DNA of 64,000 bases from Myxocyprinus asiaticus (lineage: Eukaryota; Chordata; Actinopteri; Cypriniformes; Catostomidae), in assembly GCF_019703515.2 (NCBI RefSeq), contig NC_059347.1, positions 25,319,001 through 25,383,000 on the forward strand, in the 5' to 3' direction. The notes beneath the pieces were generated by a model. The model made no database searches and was not told where the DNA came from. It was given only the letters and a program-made list of their open reading frames with translations. Within the stretch, counting starts at the first letter, position 1. Every line of letters begins with the position of its first letter. The position numbers and the translations under genes are program-made. Shown piece after piece: positions 1 through 10,172 of the stretch.

Positions 1-380
1 TCATGTCATGTGTTCTCTAGTCATGTGATTCCTGTTTCCCTCCATGTTCTTGTGTCTTGTTTTCATTGGGTTATTGTCTTGTTATCTTGTTATCAGTTCT
101 GTCTGTTCATTGGTTCCCTCGTCATTGTTTTACCCCTTGTCCATGTATTTAAGCCCTCATGTTCACCATTGTCCTTTGTCAGGTATTATGTTTGGTAATG
201 TTGTTAAGTCAAGTCAAGTCAAGTCAAAGTTAAGTCAAGTTCATGTTTATGTTTTGTTTAGTTCATGTTTATAGTTAGGGTTATTGGATATCACTTATGT
301 AAATAAACTGTACTTGGGTTCATATTTACTTCACGTCTTCATCATTGTCATTGCCAGCACCAACGTTACAGAACGTTACA
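1..380 (+). mobile_element. 5' LTR (truncated by window edge) of a gag-only LTR element
   Basis: This stretch matches 1453-1830 almost base for base in the same orientation, with scattered substitutions, so the two are direct long terminal repeats. Both contain the same pyrimidine-rich segment, a short run of AGTCA-type repeats, an AATAAA signal near 300 and the same GTTACAGAACGTTACA end. The first ~58 bases of the LTR lie outside the window, so the target-site duplication cannot be checked. The few differences between the copies suggest a fairly recent insertion, but I did not compute a divergence. Confidence 0.85.
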
Positions 381-401
381 GAAATACCTGACTTAAACAA
401 T

Positions 402-1013
402 ATGAACCCAGCAGTCCAACTCCTACGCCTACGTCAGGGGAGTCGTACCCTAAAGGATTATGTGGAGGACTTCTGCACTCTGGCCTGCCAGGTGGACTTT
501 AATGAAATAGCCCTCTAGGACATTTTCCAGGCAGGTTTGAGTGAGCCATTTTCCTCGCTGATGCCTGGCGGTCAGAGTACTTATGGCCTGGCTCAGTATA
601 TCGACCTTGCCCTGCAGATTATTGGTTCTATGTTCACAGCAACACCTCAGCCTTCTCCATACCATGTCACAGCAATGCCTCAGCCTGCTCCATGCCATGT
701 AACAGCCACGCCTGAGCTTGCTCCATGCCACATCACAGCCATGCCTGAGTCTGCTCCCCGCCATGTCATAACCACATCTGAGCTATTGGACCTGGAGATG
801 GTTGCCGCCCCTGTACCTACCCTTAGTTCTCCTGATCAGACAAGGGGAACTTTCGACCCTTCGACCCTGCCTAGACCCTCTGAGCCCTGGACTCCGCCTT
901 GGCCGGTCGATCCCTCAGTATCACCTCGGCTCTACATTCCCTCAGCTCCACTGCGGTCCTTCAGCCTGTTGGCTTTACCGGGGTCCCTCGTCCCTCCAGC
1001 TCCGCCTTGGTAA
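402..1013 (+). pseudogene. gag-like ORF of the LTR element, with internal stop
   Basis: An ATG at 402, just after the 5' LTR, opens a frame resembling the retrotransposon gag / capsid-like domain (LRLRQGSRTLKDYVEDF, then a hydrophobic helix region). The frame is interrupted by TAG at 516-518 and resumes to 1013. The first part resembles fish LTR-element gag. The second half becomes a proline- and alanine-rich tail, which continues in shifted frames to about 1387. No zinc knuckle, protease, RT or integrase lies between the LTRs, so the element depended on another element for mobility. Assignment to a superfamily is not possible from this alone. Confidence 0.65.
645..776 (+). repeat. Four tandem 33 bp units coding an 11-residue Pro/Ala/Cys/His repeat
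   Basis: Four adjacent 33 bp units begin CCTCAGCC or CCTGAGYY and keep the reading frame. They encode PQPAPCHVTAM-like repeats with changes at a few positions. The array sits directly after the capsid-like part of the gag ORF. Because the unit length is a multiple of three, the array can expand without breaking the frame. Confidence 0.8.
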
Positions 1014-1393
1014 GCCAGTCACCTGGCTCTGCCTTGGCTCTCCGATCCTCTGGCTATGCCTCGTCCCTCCGATCCATCAGCTCCACCATGGACCTCCTAC
1101 CCTATGGCTCCACCTTGGTCCTCAGTCCCACTGGCTCCGCCTCCGTCTTCTGATCCCACAGCTCTGCCTTGCTCCTCCGAGCCTCCGGAGCTGCCTTTGT
1201 CCTCCCTGCCTCTGGCTCCACCATGGCCCTTCAAGTCTTTGGTTACTCTCCAGGTATCCAGTTATCCATGGCTCCGCTCCTCGAGCCTCTCATGGCTCCA
1301 CCCCCCATGGGCTCCACCCTGATCCCATGCTCCATGCCCTGCCAAGCCATGCCTCAAGAACCCCCTCAGCTCCCTGTTGAACTTTGAAAAGTA

Positions 1394-1830
1394 TGTCTTG
1401 TTTATTGTGTTTTGTTCATGTTTTTCATGTCTTTTATTTTGTTTACTGTTTCATGTCATGTGTTCCCTAATCATGTGATTCCTATTTCCCTCCATGTTCT
1501 TTTGGCTTGTTTTCATTGGGTTATTGTCTTGTTATCTTGTTATCAGTTCTGTCTGTTCATTGGTTCCCTAGTCATTGTTTTACCCCTTGTCCATGTATTT
1601 AAGCCCTCATGTTCACCAGTGTCCTTTGTCAGGTATTATGTTTAGTAAAGTTGTCATGTTAAGTCAAGTCAAGTAAAAGTTAAATCAAGTTCATGTTTAT
1701 GTTTTGTTTAGTTCATGTTTATAGTTAGGGTTATTGGATATCACTTATGTAAATAAACTGCACTTGAGTTCATATTTACTTCACGTCTTCATCATCGTCA
1801 TTGCCAGCACCAATGTTACAGAACGTTACA
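1394..1830 (+). mobile_element. 3' LTR of the gag-only LTR element
   Basis: This is the full-length partner of the repeat at 1-380. It starts with TGTCTTG and ends with GTTACA, giving the usual TG...CA boundaries and a length near 437 bp. A TATTTAAG box (about 1600) and AATAAA (about 1750) fit a promoter and polyadenylation signal. The exact 5' boundary is inferred from the TG dinucleotide because the partner LTR is cut there. Confidence 0.8.
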
Positions 1831-2833
1831 CCATTAGACTAATCACTTTCAGAAAAAATCCATTAGGCTACCACAGTACCGCTGCTCCCTGTACATATTA
1901 CACAGTCTGTGTAGGGCACCAACTCCCTTGGGGGGTACCATCATACCCTAGGTGGCACCAGAAACTCCACTGGCTGCCCTTCCTCGCATGTTATACGTTA
2001 TTCAAGGACCCTGATCGCCTCGCGCTTGCACTTTTTCAATGCGCCCCGCACTTGCATGGTACTGAATGATTGATCATGTTAATATTTCATGATACTTTCA
2101 TGGTACTCCAAGGTACTTCAAAAAAATACCATAGTTTTACTATGACACATGTCAAAAGCGTGAGGTTATCACAGACCATGTCTGAAAATAAATAAACAAG
2201 TTTAATACCATGGTGCTTTTTGTGAGAAATATAACAGAATAGGCTATCATTTGTGATAAAGGAAAAATGGAAAGAAAAAAATATGTACAGTATATATACA
2301 AGAAAATGGTTAAATACTCAAAAAACAAAGACATTAGTTCAGTATTTATAATTACTACCCATTAAAAAACAAAAAAACAGTGTCCTTTTATATCCTTCCG
2401 CCCCTGTCCCTGCTAATTGTCTGTGCATTCAATTTGGTTATTATATCAAAATAGATGACTTCCCAACTGACTAAATACAGAACTTACGATTTAGTTGTGT
2501 TTTCGTCTATGAAAGCTGAGGGTAAAACTTTGTTGAAACACCCGTGAAAAACACCAGTGACAAATTCTCTAAAGTATGAATTATAAGATGGTGTCAAAAG
2601 CATACAACACACACCACTAATCAAGTCAATTACATCATAAAAAAAATAATTTTGCTATAAAATCTTCACATGACATAGCAATGATCACCAATGACATATT
2701 TAATGAGCCATGCAAAAAATTGCTAATTGAAAATTATTAGGCTTGCACACTTGATAGGCAAAGCACTGATAGCACTTACCTGACAGAAAAAAAGAGGAAA
2801 TAAATATTGTAAATATCAAGAAGGGTGACCAGA
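1831..2833. other. Non-coding gap, MITE-like fragments
   Basis: No coding frame stands out. Around 2055-2225 short CCATGGTA/TACCATGG words and GGTACTTC-type words recur in both orientations, as in internal parts of fish MITEs, but I could not find clean termini. The rest is AT-rich and unremarkable. Confidence 0.4.
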
Positions 2834-3060
2834 TGCCTGTTGTACAAAGCTAGTTAACAAACTCAGAGTTTCAGAGTAAGTTTCAGGTTGACAAAACCAG
2901 ATAAAGCCAAACTGGTTTAGATCTGGTTCAGCGATCTCAAGATGCTCGGTACAAACATTCTCTGTCAACTCAGAGTTTGATCTTGAGTTAATCATTAACC
3001 CTGAAGCTTGTGCACGTGAATGAGTGACGTTTGTCATGAACAGCCAATGTGTAAAGCATA
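2834..3060 (+). mobile_element. DNA-transposon terminus (PIF/Harbinger-like MITE end)
   Basis: It begins GCCTGTTGTACAAAGCTAG and continues with repeated ACTCAGAGTTT words, as in an abundant family of fish MITEs usually placed in PIF/Harbinger. Its complement is recognisable at 10148-10168 (CTGGCTTTGTGCAACAGGC). The two may be the ends of one element later split by insertions, or two separate copies. No convincing 3 bp target duplication is seen at the outer edges. Confidence 0.4.
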
Positions 3061-3222
3061 GAGAAATTTGGCGCGATTTACTTCTCGCGAGCTATTCAGC
3101 GTGATTTACCTCTCTGCTGAAGATCAAGAGATCATTATGAAAGTATGAAGAATTTTATGAAACACAGCTGCTGCCGGCTGAGCTGACTGCTGAAAAATAA
3201 TAATAATAAAAAAAAAATTACA

Positions 3223-3228
<6 letters not shown>

Positions 3229-3283
<55 letters not shown>
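3229..3283. repeat. (TA)n microsatellite
   Basis: About 55 bp of uninterrupted TA dinucleotides directly beside the left end of the Tc1-like element. TA is the Tc1/mariner target. Confidence 0.95.
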
Positions 3284-3285
<2 letters not shown>

Positions 3286-3287
<2 letters not shown>

Positions 3288-4874
3288 GTGGCATGCAAAA
3301 TTTGGGCACCCCTGACCAAAATTTCTGTTGCTGTGAATAGTTAAGTGAGTAGAAGATGAATTGATCTCCAAAGGGCATAAAGTTAAAGATGAAACATTCT
3401 TTTAAACATTTTAAGCAAGATAAGTGTATTATTTTTGTTTTTCACAATTTTAGAGTGAAAAAAAGGAAAGGAGCACCATGCAAACGTTTGGGCACCCCAA
3501 GAGATTTTAGCTCTCAGATAACTTTTACCAAGGTCTCAGACCTTAATTAGCTTGTTAGGGCTATGGCTTGTTCACAATCATTGTTTGGAAAGGCCAGGAG
3601 ATGCAAATTTCAAAGCTTTACAAATACTCTGACTCCTCAAACCTTGTCCCAACAATCAGCAGCCATGGGCTCCTCTAAGCAGCTGCCTAGCACTCTGAAA
3701 ATAAATTAATTGATGCCCACAAAGCAGGAGAATTCTATAAGAAGATAGTAAAGCATTTTCAGGTAGCCGTTTCTTCAGTTCGTAATTTAATTAAGAAATG
3801 GTAGTTAACAGGAACAGTGGAGGTCAAGTTGAGGTCTGGAATACCAAGAAAACTTTCAGAGAGAACTGCTCGTAGGATTGCTAGAAAGGCAAATTGAAAC
3901 CCCTGCAATAGACCTAAAGGAAGATTTAGCAGACTCTGGAGTAGTGGTGCACTGTTCTACTGTGCAGTGACACCTGCACAAATATGACCTTCATGGAAGA
4001 GTCATGAGAAGGAAAACTTTCCTGCATCCTCGCCACAGAATTCAGCATCAGAAGTTTACAAATGAACATCTAAACAAGACTGATGCATTCTGGATGAAGA
4101 TAAAATCTAACTTTTTGGCCGCAATGAGCAAAGGTATGCTTGGAGAAAAAAGGTTGCACAATTTCATGAAAAGAACACCTCTTCAACTGTTAAGCACAGG
4201 GGTGGATCGATGATGCTTTGGGCTTTTGTTGCAGCTAGCGGCATGGGGAACATTTCACTGGTAGAGGAAGAATGGATTAAATTAAATACCAGCAAATTCT
4301 GGAAGCAAACATCACACCATCTGTAAAAAAGCTGAAGATGAAAAGAGGATGGCTTCTACTACAGTATAACAATCCTAAACACACCTCAAAATCCACAATG
4401 GACGACCTCAAGAGGCGCAAGCTGAAGGTTTTGCCATGGCCCTCACAGTCCCCCGACCTAAACATCGAAAATCTGCGGATAGACCTCAGAAGAGCAGTGC
4501 ATGCAAGACGGCCCAAGAATCACAGAACTAGAAGCCTTTTGCAAGGAAGAATGGGCTAAAATCCCCCAAACAAGAATTGAAAGACTCTTAGCTGGCCACG
4601 GAAAGCGTTTACAAGCTGTAATACTTGCCAAAGTGGATGTTAAAAAATACTGACCATGCAGGGTGCCCAAACTTTTGCTTCGGGCCCTTTTCCTTTTTTG
4701 TTTTTTTGAAACTGTAAAAGATGTGAATAAAAAAAGTAAAATTGCTTAAAATATTAAAGAAATGTGTCATCTTCAACTTTATGCCTTTTGGAAATCAGGC
4801 CATCTTTTGCTCGCTTAGCTATTCACAGCAACAGAAATGTTGATCAGGGGTGCCCAAACTTTTGCATGCCACTG
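3286..4874 (+). mobile_element. Tc1/mariner transposon with IR/DR ends, decayed
   Basis: Inverted repeats of about 130 bp close the element. The left end reads AGTGGCATGCAAAATTTGGG and the right end is its complement, finishing GCATGCCACTG. A second copy of the terminal motif lies inside each end (around 3476-3500 and 4654-4675), giving the inverted/direct-repeat architecture of some Tc1 families. TA tracts flank both sides. At about 1.59 kb it has the normal size of an autonomous Tc1 element, but its transposase is broken. Confidence 0.88.
3665..4653 (+). pseudogene. Tc1-type transposase, multiply broken
   Basis: Remnant of a DDE transposase that cut and pasted its own element at TA sites. 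Recognisable pieces in order: an N-terminal helix-turn-helix region from the ATG at 3665, a LYGRVMRRKT-like linker near 3990, the stretch NNPKHTSKS near 4370, SPDLN-IENL near 4450, and a C-terminal LLAGHGKRLQAVI motif ending at TGA 4651-4653. Several in-frame stops and frameshifts separate them. The second catalytic aspartate, normally in QQDNDPKH, reads as tyrosine here (LQYNNPKH), and the proline before IEN is missing, so the enzyme would be dead even without the frameshifts. Confidence 0.85.
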
Positions 4875-4897
4875 TATATATATATATATATATATAT
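4875..4897. repeat. (TA)n tract at right end of the Tc1 element
   Basis: About 23 bp of TA directly after the CACTG terminus. It pairs with the tract at 3229-3283. Confidence 0.9.
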
Positions 4898-5800
4898 TAG
4901 TATAATAGAATATAATGCGTAATTCAATTTATACAGATTCACAATAAGTACATATGTACACGCTTATTAAATTTAAAAGCATAAAAATATATTTATCTAA
5001 AATGTAAAAGATTTAATATTGATTTAAATTAAAAGCCTAATATAATTTAATGAAGTGCAAGCAATGTCACTTTGTGAGACAGTCTAAAATATAATTTTAA
5101 CCAGTATATTTTCGCAGCATCACACACAACAGGTACAATATGTAAAGAAATACAAAGAAACTGCTCAAAAGATAAAAGGTTTCCCCTTCTCTCTAATAAA
5201 CCATCTTATAACATCTTCATTTACAGGAAAATAATATGTTAAATCTTAATATGTAATATTTAAATACTAAAAACGGTTCAAGGAATGAAAACAAAAACCG
5301 AAAACGAACAGAATTTTTAGCAGAGCTTAACCAAAAACTGGAACAAAGTGATTTTCAATTGTTCCGGAGTGAAAACTTTATTAACGAACGGATAATTTTG
5401 TTCCAAAAATGTTTTAATGAAACCAAAGGCCAAAGGGTTTATCACAGTAATTTTTTGGAACTACACCACTTCATGTTGCCTGAAAAAATGAGTCGTGCTT
5501 TGATCCTGAAGTAAACTGCTGCATTACACGTTTCTTTGCCTAATTGCCCATTGTGGATGTCGCATTCTCAGAATGAAGACCTTTTTAACAACTATGTATA
5601 AAATCTACACACAGTATACATGCACGTTTAATCCAGATACAACGTACAGTACAAGGAAAACATTATTAGTGGTAAAAAAGTACATTTCTCAGTTGTTTCC
5701 AAGTCTTCACTGAATTATTGTTAGATATGATGCATTAATAGAGATTTGATACTGCTGGGTTTTGACTGAGAAACAGATATGTAAATAAAATTATACTTAA
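4898..5800. other. AT-rich gap with a fragment of a dispersed repeat at ~5262-5480
   Basis: No gene is seen. From about 5262 the sequence is rich in GAAC/GTTC and AAAACCGAAAACG-like words, resembling the end of a fish DNA transposon. A related stretch lies at 9630-9757 on the other side of DIRS copy A, so copy A may have inserted into this older repeat. Confidence 0.4.
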
Positions 5801-6195
5801 CTGCTTGTTCCCTATCTGTCACTCACTCAACGTTGTGTCGATATAGTGACACTAGGGGTCACTCTTGGGAGCCCCAAACACCTCTGATCTTTGAGAAAAG
5901 GCCAATGGGAATAGGCGAGTGGAATTTACATGGAAGCTGGCTTGCAACCACTCATTCAGATTTTCTCTTCGGAGCCGAGTGGTTGTGTTTCACTGAGCTG
6001 AATTCCTCCGCCGATCCATTCACCTCTACAAACTGCTAGATTTACGGTGCATTACAGCGGCTTCTCCCCCTCTGCACCGGTGGAGTGCAGAGAATGCCCC
6101 TGGGTGCTTTGGCAGGCTAAAAGAGTATATTCTTCCTCTGAAAGAGTATATTTTCCTCTAAAAGAGTGGCACTCATGGGGAGCGTCTTTTTAAAG

Positions 6196-7140
6196 ATGTC
6201 TTTCCGTTTGTGTATTTTTCCTGGTTGCGGTCGTTACCTCTCCGCTTCTGAAGGCCACGATCGCTGCCTTACGTGTTTGGGCGCTGCCCATGCAGAGACA
6301 GCGTCCGTGGACGGGTCATGTCCTCAGTGTGAGAACATGACCATGGCAACGTTGCAGTCGCAGCTTTCTTTCATCAGAGGGAAAGCCACCCCAGCGGCTC
6401 CCTGCCTCGGTCTTTCTACCTACGGGTATGAAGCCGTGTCAGTTAGCACTGGGGGCGATTTGGGGACCCCAATGGGAGCTGCTTCACTGGGTATGCCTCC
6501 GCGGACCTCCCATTCACTAGCATGCTCATTCACCCTGGTCGAGTTCTGGGATGAGACCACCGGCTCGTCTCAGGGAGAGTTTGCGGTCCCATTCGGGGCT
6601 TGTGAAGAGGATGAGTTGTCGATCGCAGCATCGGAGAGCGGGCTCATCTAGTCTGATGCTGAGGATTCGGCTGGGCTCCCACCTTCGGGTGTAGTCACCC
6701 AGTCACAGGCCGATGCGGAGCTGGCGGCCATGCTTGCCTGGGCGGCTGCGAGCGTCGGGCTGGAGTGGAACCCTCCACTACCCCCTAAACCCTCGCGGCT
6801 TGACGATTGGTTCCTGGGCCCAGAGTGCCGCTCACGGCCGCGCTCTTCCCCGGTCCCTTTCTTCCCGGAGGTGCATGAGGAGCTTATGAGGACATCCAGG
6901 GCCTGTAGGTTTACGTCGTCTCTGGTGGCTAAGGCCTACGGTGCCGCTGGATAGGCAGCCTCCACCCTGCACGCAATGGCTCTCCTGCAAGTGCACCAAG
7001 CCAAGGCACTAAAAGAACTGTACAAGGGTAGTTCTGACCCTGGAGTGATGTAGGAGCTGCGTTCGGCGACCGACCTCACTCTTCGGGCGACAAAGGTCAT
7101 GGCTCCCCTCGGCATGGACGCGCTGGCACACAGCTGGCCC
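6196..7140 (+). pseudogene. DIRS gag (copy A), three in-frame stops
   Basis: The frame opens at ATG 6196 with a cysteine/histidine-rich motif (CIFPGCGRYLSASEGHDRC, followed by C and H), which looks like a nucleic-acid-binding zinc finger of the DIRS gag. An acidic, Ser/Pro-rich middle follows, then a helical region (VHEELMRTSRA) and a C-terminal part ending LAHSWPR. In-frame TAG codons at about 6648, 6952 and 7050 inactivate it. Gag would package the element RNA. The normal gag end is lost at the deletion junction near 7140. Confidence 0.75.
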
Positions 7141-7144
7141 CGGG

Positions 7145-7375
7145 GGCTATGCAAGTATGCATTCCCCCCAGTGAGCCTACTTGCACATACCCTATGCAAG
7201 GTCAGGGAGGAGGAGCAGGTCATCCTGGTAGCACCCTACTGGCCCAACCAGACTTGGTTCTCGGACCTCGTACTCCTCGCGACAGCCCCCCCCGGCAAAT
7301 TCCCCTGAGGAAGGACCTTCTTTCTCAGGGATGGGGCACCATCTGGCACCTGTGACCAGACCTCTGGAACCTCCA
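7145..7375 (+). pseudogene. C-terminal tail of DIRS RT-RNase H (copy A)
   Basis: The motif VILVAPYWPNQTWFSDL followed by LLATAPP is typical of the end of the RT-RNase H ORF in fish DIRS elements. The same words occur on the minus strand in copy B and, more diverged, in fragment D. The catalytic RT and RNase H regions are absent. An over-long C run near 7288 shifts the frame before PLRKDLL. The fusion of gag to this tail at about 7140 marks the internal deletion. Confidence 0.75.
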
Positions 7376-7389
7376 CGTCTGGCCCTTGG

Positions 7390-8297
7390 ATGGGACGTGG
7401 AAGACCTAAGTGGCCTACAACCCATGGTGGTAGACACGATCACTCAGACTAGGGCTCCCTTGATGAGGCACCTGTATGCCTTGAAGTGGCGTCTGATCGA
7501 TAAGTGGTGTTCTTCCTGATGCGCAGTTGGGTAGGTGCTTTCGCAGTTGATGGTAAATCTCTCGGGAAGCACGACCTGATCATCAGGTTCCTTAGAGGTG
7601 TGAGGAGGCTGAATCCTTCATTCCCTCATGGGATCTCTCCGTGGTCCTACAGGGCCTGCGGGGAGCCCCATTTGAGCCCCTGGAGTCAGTTGAGCTAAAG
7701 GCACTCTCTTTGAAGATTGCCCTCCTGACTGTGCTCACCTCTATCAAGAGGGTAGGGGATCTGCAGGCGTTTTCTGTCAGTGACACGTGCCTGGAGTTCG
7801 GTCTGGGATACTCTCACGTGGTCCTGAGACCCCGACCGGGCTATGTGACCAAGATTCCCATGACCCCATTTAGGGATCAGGTGGTGAACCTGCAAGCGCT
7901 GCCCCAGGAGGAGGCAGACCCAGCCTTGTTGTCGCTGTGTCCAGTGCGTGCTTTACGCATCTATTTGGATCACACGCAGAGCTTTAGATGCTCTGAGCAG
8001 CTCTTTATCTGCTTTGGAGGACAGCGGAAAGGGAGCGCTGTCTCCAAACAGAGGATCGCCCACTGGGTCACTGACGCCATCACTTTGGCATATCATGCCC
8101 AGGACGTGCCGCCCCCCTTGGCGCTACGAGCAAACTCTACTAGGAGTGTGTCGGCCTCCTGGGCTCTGACTGATGGTGCCTATTTAGCAGACATCTGTAG
8201 AGCAGCGGGCTGGGCAACACCCAACACCTTTGCGAGGTTTTACAATCTCCGGGTTGAGCCGGTCTCATCCCGTGTGTTGTCAGGTACGAGCAGGTAA
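7390..8297 (+). pseudogene. DIRS tyrosine recombinase (copy A), damaged
   Basis: This enzyme family integrates the circular DNA copy of the element by a phosphotyrosine mechanism. The N-terminal core-binding part (VVDTITQTRAP, LYALKWRL) is followed by a deletion near 7519 relative to copy B. The catalytic part, open from 7641 to 8297, shows the first arginine in SIKRVGDLQ (AGG 7749-7751), the HxxR box as ANSTR and the nucleophilic tyrosine in FARFYNL (TAC 8241-8243). The histidine of HxxR is asparagine (codon 8133-8135); copies B and D have histidine there. Together with the 7519 deletion this makes it non-functional. Confidence 0.85.
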
Positions 8298-9060
8298 GTT
8301 GCGGGACATCTGGCCAGGTGTACCGCTTGCATATAGCACCTTTCCCCTCCCAGACATGTGCTTTTCACCCCCAGTCATGTTCACGAAATCGTGGACCCTG
8401 GATGTCCTTCCTCCTTAGCCCTGTGGCAGGCGAGTTTGCGAAGAAACTCGTTGCCGGCCCAGTATGTGTGCTAACTTGTCCCTGTACTGGGGTAGGTGCT
8501 CCACATGCGCTGGTGACCCATTTGTAACCCCGTGTGATGTATCTTCTGCGAGACGGTTCCCCGTTGGTGAACCCACGTCTTCCTTGGGCATAGGCCCCTC
8601 TGCCCCCGGTCGCCATATTTGTAGAGCTCCTCCCCCCCTGGATAGGGCCTGTCACGGGGACTTCTCCACATGAGACACTGCTGACAAGTCTCAGTAAGAC
8701 CATGTGATTTATTTCCACACAATTCCTCCCCCTTGGGCAGGGTGTAGTCTCCACGGTGTCTTCCCCATGGGAGTGACAGCCCCCCCGACGTGGACACTAT
8801 ATGCCCCCAGCTGAATGATTTTTCCTTTTGGGGAGAAGAAAGAGAAGAGGCCGCAGCTGGGGCAGCCGGTCCCCATTTTTTGGGCAGTCGACTTGTCCCT
8901 GAGGTCAGGGGACCATATGACACTCGTAAGAGCATTGGGAAGGTTACGTGATGGCCAGGTGCACTGGCTATAAGGCACACGGGTCTGCCCGTCTCGCACG
9001 GCCAGTTCATGTAACAGTTCAGCTAGTTGTGGCGTTTTGTATAGGGACCCCTAGTGTCAC
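8298..9060 (+). other. DIRS copy A 3' non-coding region
   Basis: This GC-richer segment lies between the recombinase stop and the complementary region. It matches the minus strand of copy B at about 22400-23160. Frames on both strands are open here by composition, but none resembles a known protein. I read it as 3' untranslated element sequence. Confidence 0.6.
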
Positions 9061-9083
9061 TACATAGACATAATGTCGAGTGA

Positions 9084-9440
9084 GTGACAGATAGGGAATG
9101 TCCTGGTTACTTTCGTAACCTCCGGTCTCTGATGGAGGGAACGAGACATTGTGTCCCTCCTGCCACAACACTTAACTACCCGCTGAAATGGCCGAGACCT
9201 TGTATCGGCTCCTCAGCACAAAACCTGAATGAGTGGTTGGAAGCCAGCTCCTTTTATACCCATATGTCCGGGGGAGTGGCATGCAAATTCCACTCACCAA
9301 TTCCCATTGGCCTTTTCTCAAAGATCAGAGGTGTTTGGGGCTCCCAAGAGTGACCCCTAGTGTTACTACATCAACACAACATCTCGTTCCCTCCATCAGG
9401 GAATGGAGGTTTAGAAAGTAACCAGGACATTATGATTTCT
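9084..9440 (-). repeat. DIRS right inverted terminal repeat with hairpin and TATA box
   Basis: Reading on the minus strand, this carries the CCTCCRTTCCCTGATGGAGG hairpin, the GTTGTGTTGATGTAGT word, a CCAAT-like GGCCAATGGG box, TATAAAAGG (complement near 9250-9258) and then a CATTCAG word. It is the inverted partner of 5815-5990. The TATA box suggests that the terminal repeat carries the promoter. Confidence 0.75.
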
Positions 9441-9757
9441 ATGCCGATAAATCCAACACACCAAAAAAAAGCAAAAAAAAAAAAAAGCTTATTTTTGCTT
9501 ATTTTGGTGAGGCAATTGGTTTATTTTGGGCTTGTTTTTCCAGACCATGTTGCTTGTTTTTCTTGCAAGATCTGGAAAAACTGCAATTGGTATTTCACCC
9601 ACCCATTAGCGCAGAGTACTGTCATTTTAAAAAGAACGTTATTAACCATTCTTTTATTTTGTTCTAACTGGTAACCTTTCTGAACCAGAACGAAAAAATA
9701 CAGTTTTTGCTCAGATCGAACCGAAATTAAAAACATTTCATTTTTAGTCCCTGATAA
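9441..9757. other. A-rich stretch and dispersed-repeat fragment
   Basis: It contains a poly-A run (about 9466-9486) and, from 9630, GAACGTTATTAAC- and CCAGAACG-like words related to 5262-5480. No coding content is recognised. Confidence 0.4.
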
Positions 9758-10029
9758 GTTCATGAAATATATACATTTCCCTGTGAAGGGCACTTTAATT
9801 TGGAGCAAGAGATACAGGGGGAGTGACTTTAATGCATCAGAGTTGTCACTTGACTCACATCTGATTGGTTCAGCATCAGTTTGCGATCTGTAACTCAGAA
9901 TAAAACCTGTTCTGGAGCAGGATAGCCATGTAGAGTAAGTTGCTATGGCGATGAACATGGTAAAAACTGACCTGCCCTCTTGAGCCTGAAAAACCAGAGT
10001 TTGCTCAAACTAAACTCAAACTTACCTAG

Positions 10030-10135
10030 GCTGCATTTTTCAAAAGCATTGCAAGCTTAAGTTGACTGTAGAGACTATTGGTGCCAATGGTTTCTACAAT
10101 CTACTTAGGCTTACAATGCTTTTGGGAAACGCAGC
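10030..10135. repeat. Palindromic MITE-like fold-back, ~106 bp
   Basis: GCTGCATTTTTCAAAAGCAT at the left is complemented by ATGCTTTTGGGAAACGCAGC at the right, and the pairing continues inward through CTACAG/CTGTAG-type words to a short loop near 10082. The whole would fold as one long imperfect hairpin. Confidence 0.7.
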
Positions 10136-10172
10136 TCTGGGTAGCCACAGAAACTGGCTTTGTGCAACAGGC
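10136..10172 (-). mobile_element. Inverted partner of the terminus at 2834
   Basis: CTGGCTTTGTGCAACAGGC here complements GCCTGTTGTACAAAGCTAG at 2834 with two mismatches. It could be the right end of the element whose left end starts at 2834, with 7.3 kb of later insertions between. Confidence 0.4.

Larger units (their letters stand above)
5805..9440 (+). mobile_element. DIRS-type retroelement, internally deleted (copy A)
   Basis: The first and last ~150 bp (about 5815-5990 and 9260-9440) are inverted copies of each other. A further segment at about 9050-9115 is complementary to the outer left edge, as expected for the internal complementary region of DIRS elements, which integrate with a tyrosine recombinase through a circular intermediate. 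Between the ends are gag, the tail of RT-RNase H and a tyrosine recombinase, in the DIRS order. Most of RT is missing. Each open frame has stops, so this copy is not autonomous. Copies B and C are relatives in the opposite orientation. Confidence 0.88.

Noticed and set aside
8300..9010. Overlapping long frames on both strands of the DIRS 3' region, up to 179 codons
   Set aside because: They resemble no protein, overlap in several phases and are explained by GC-rich 3' non-coding DNA; copy B does not preserve them.
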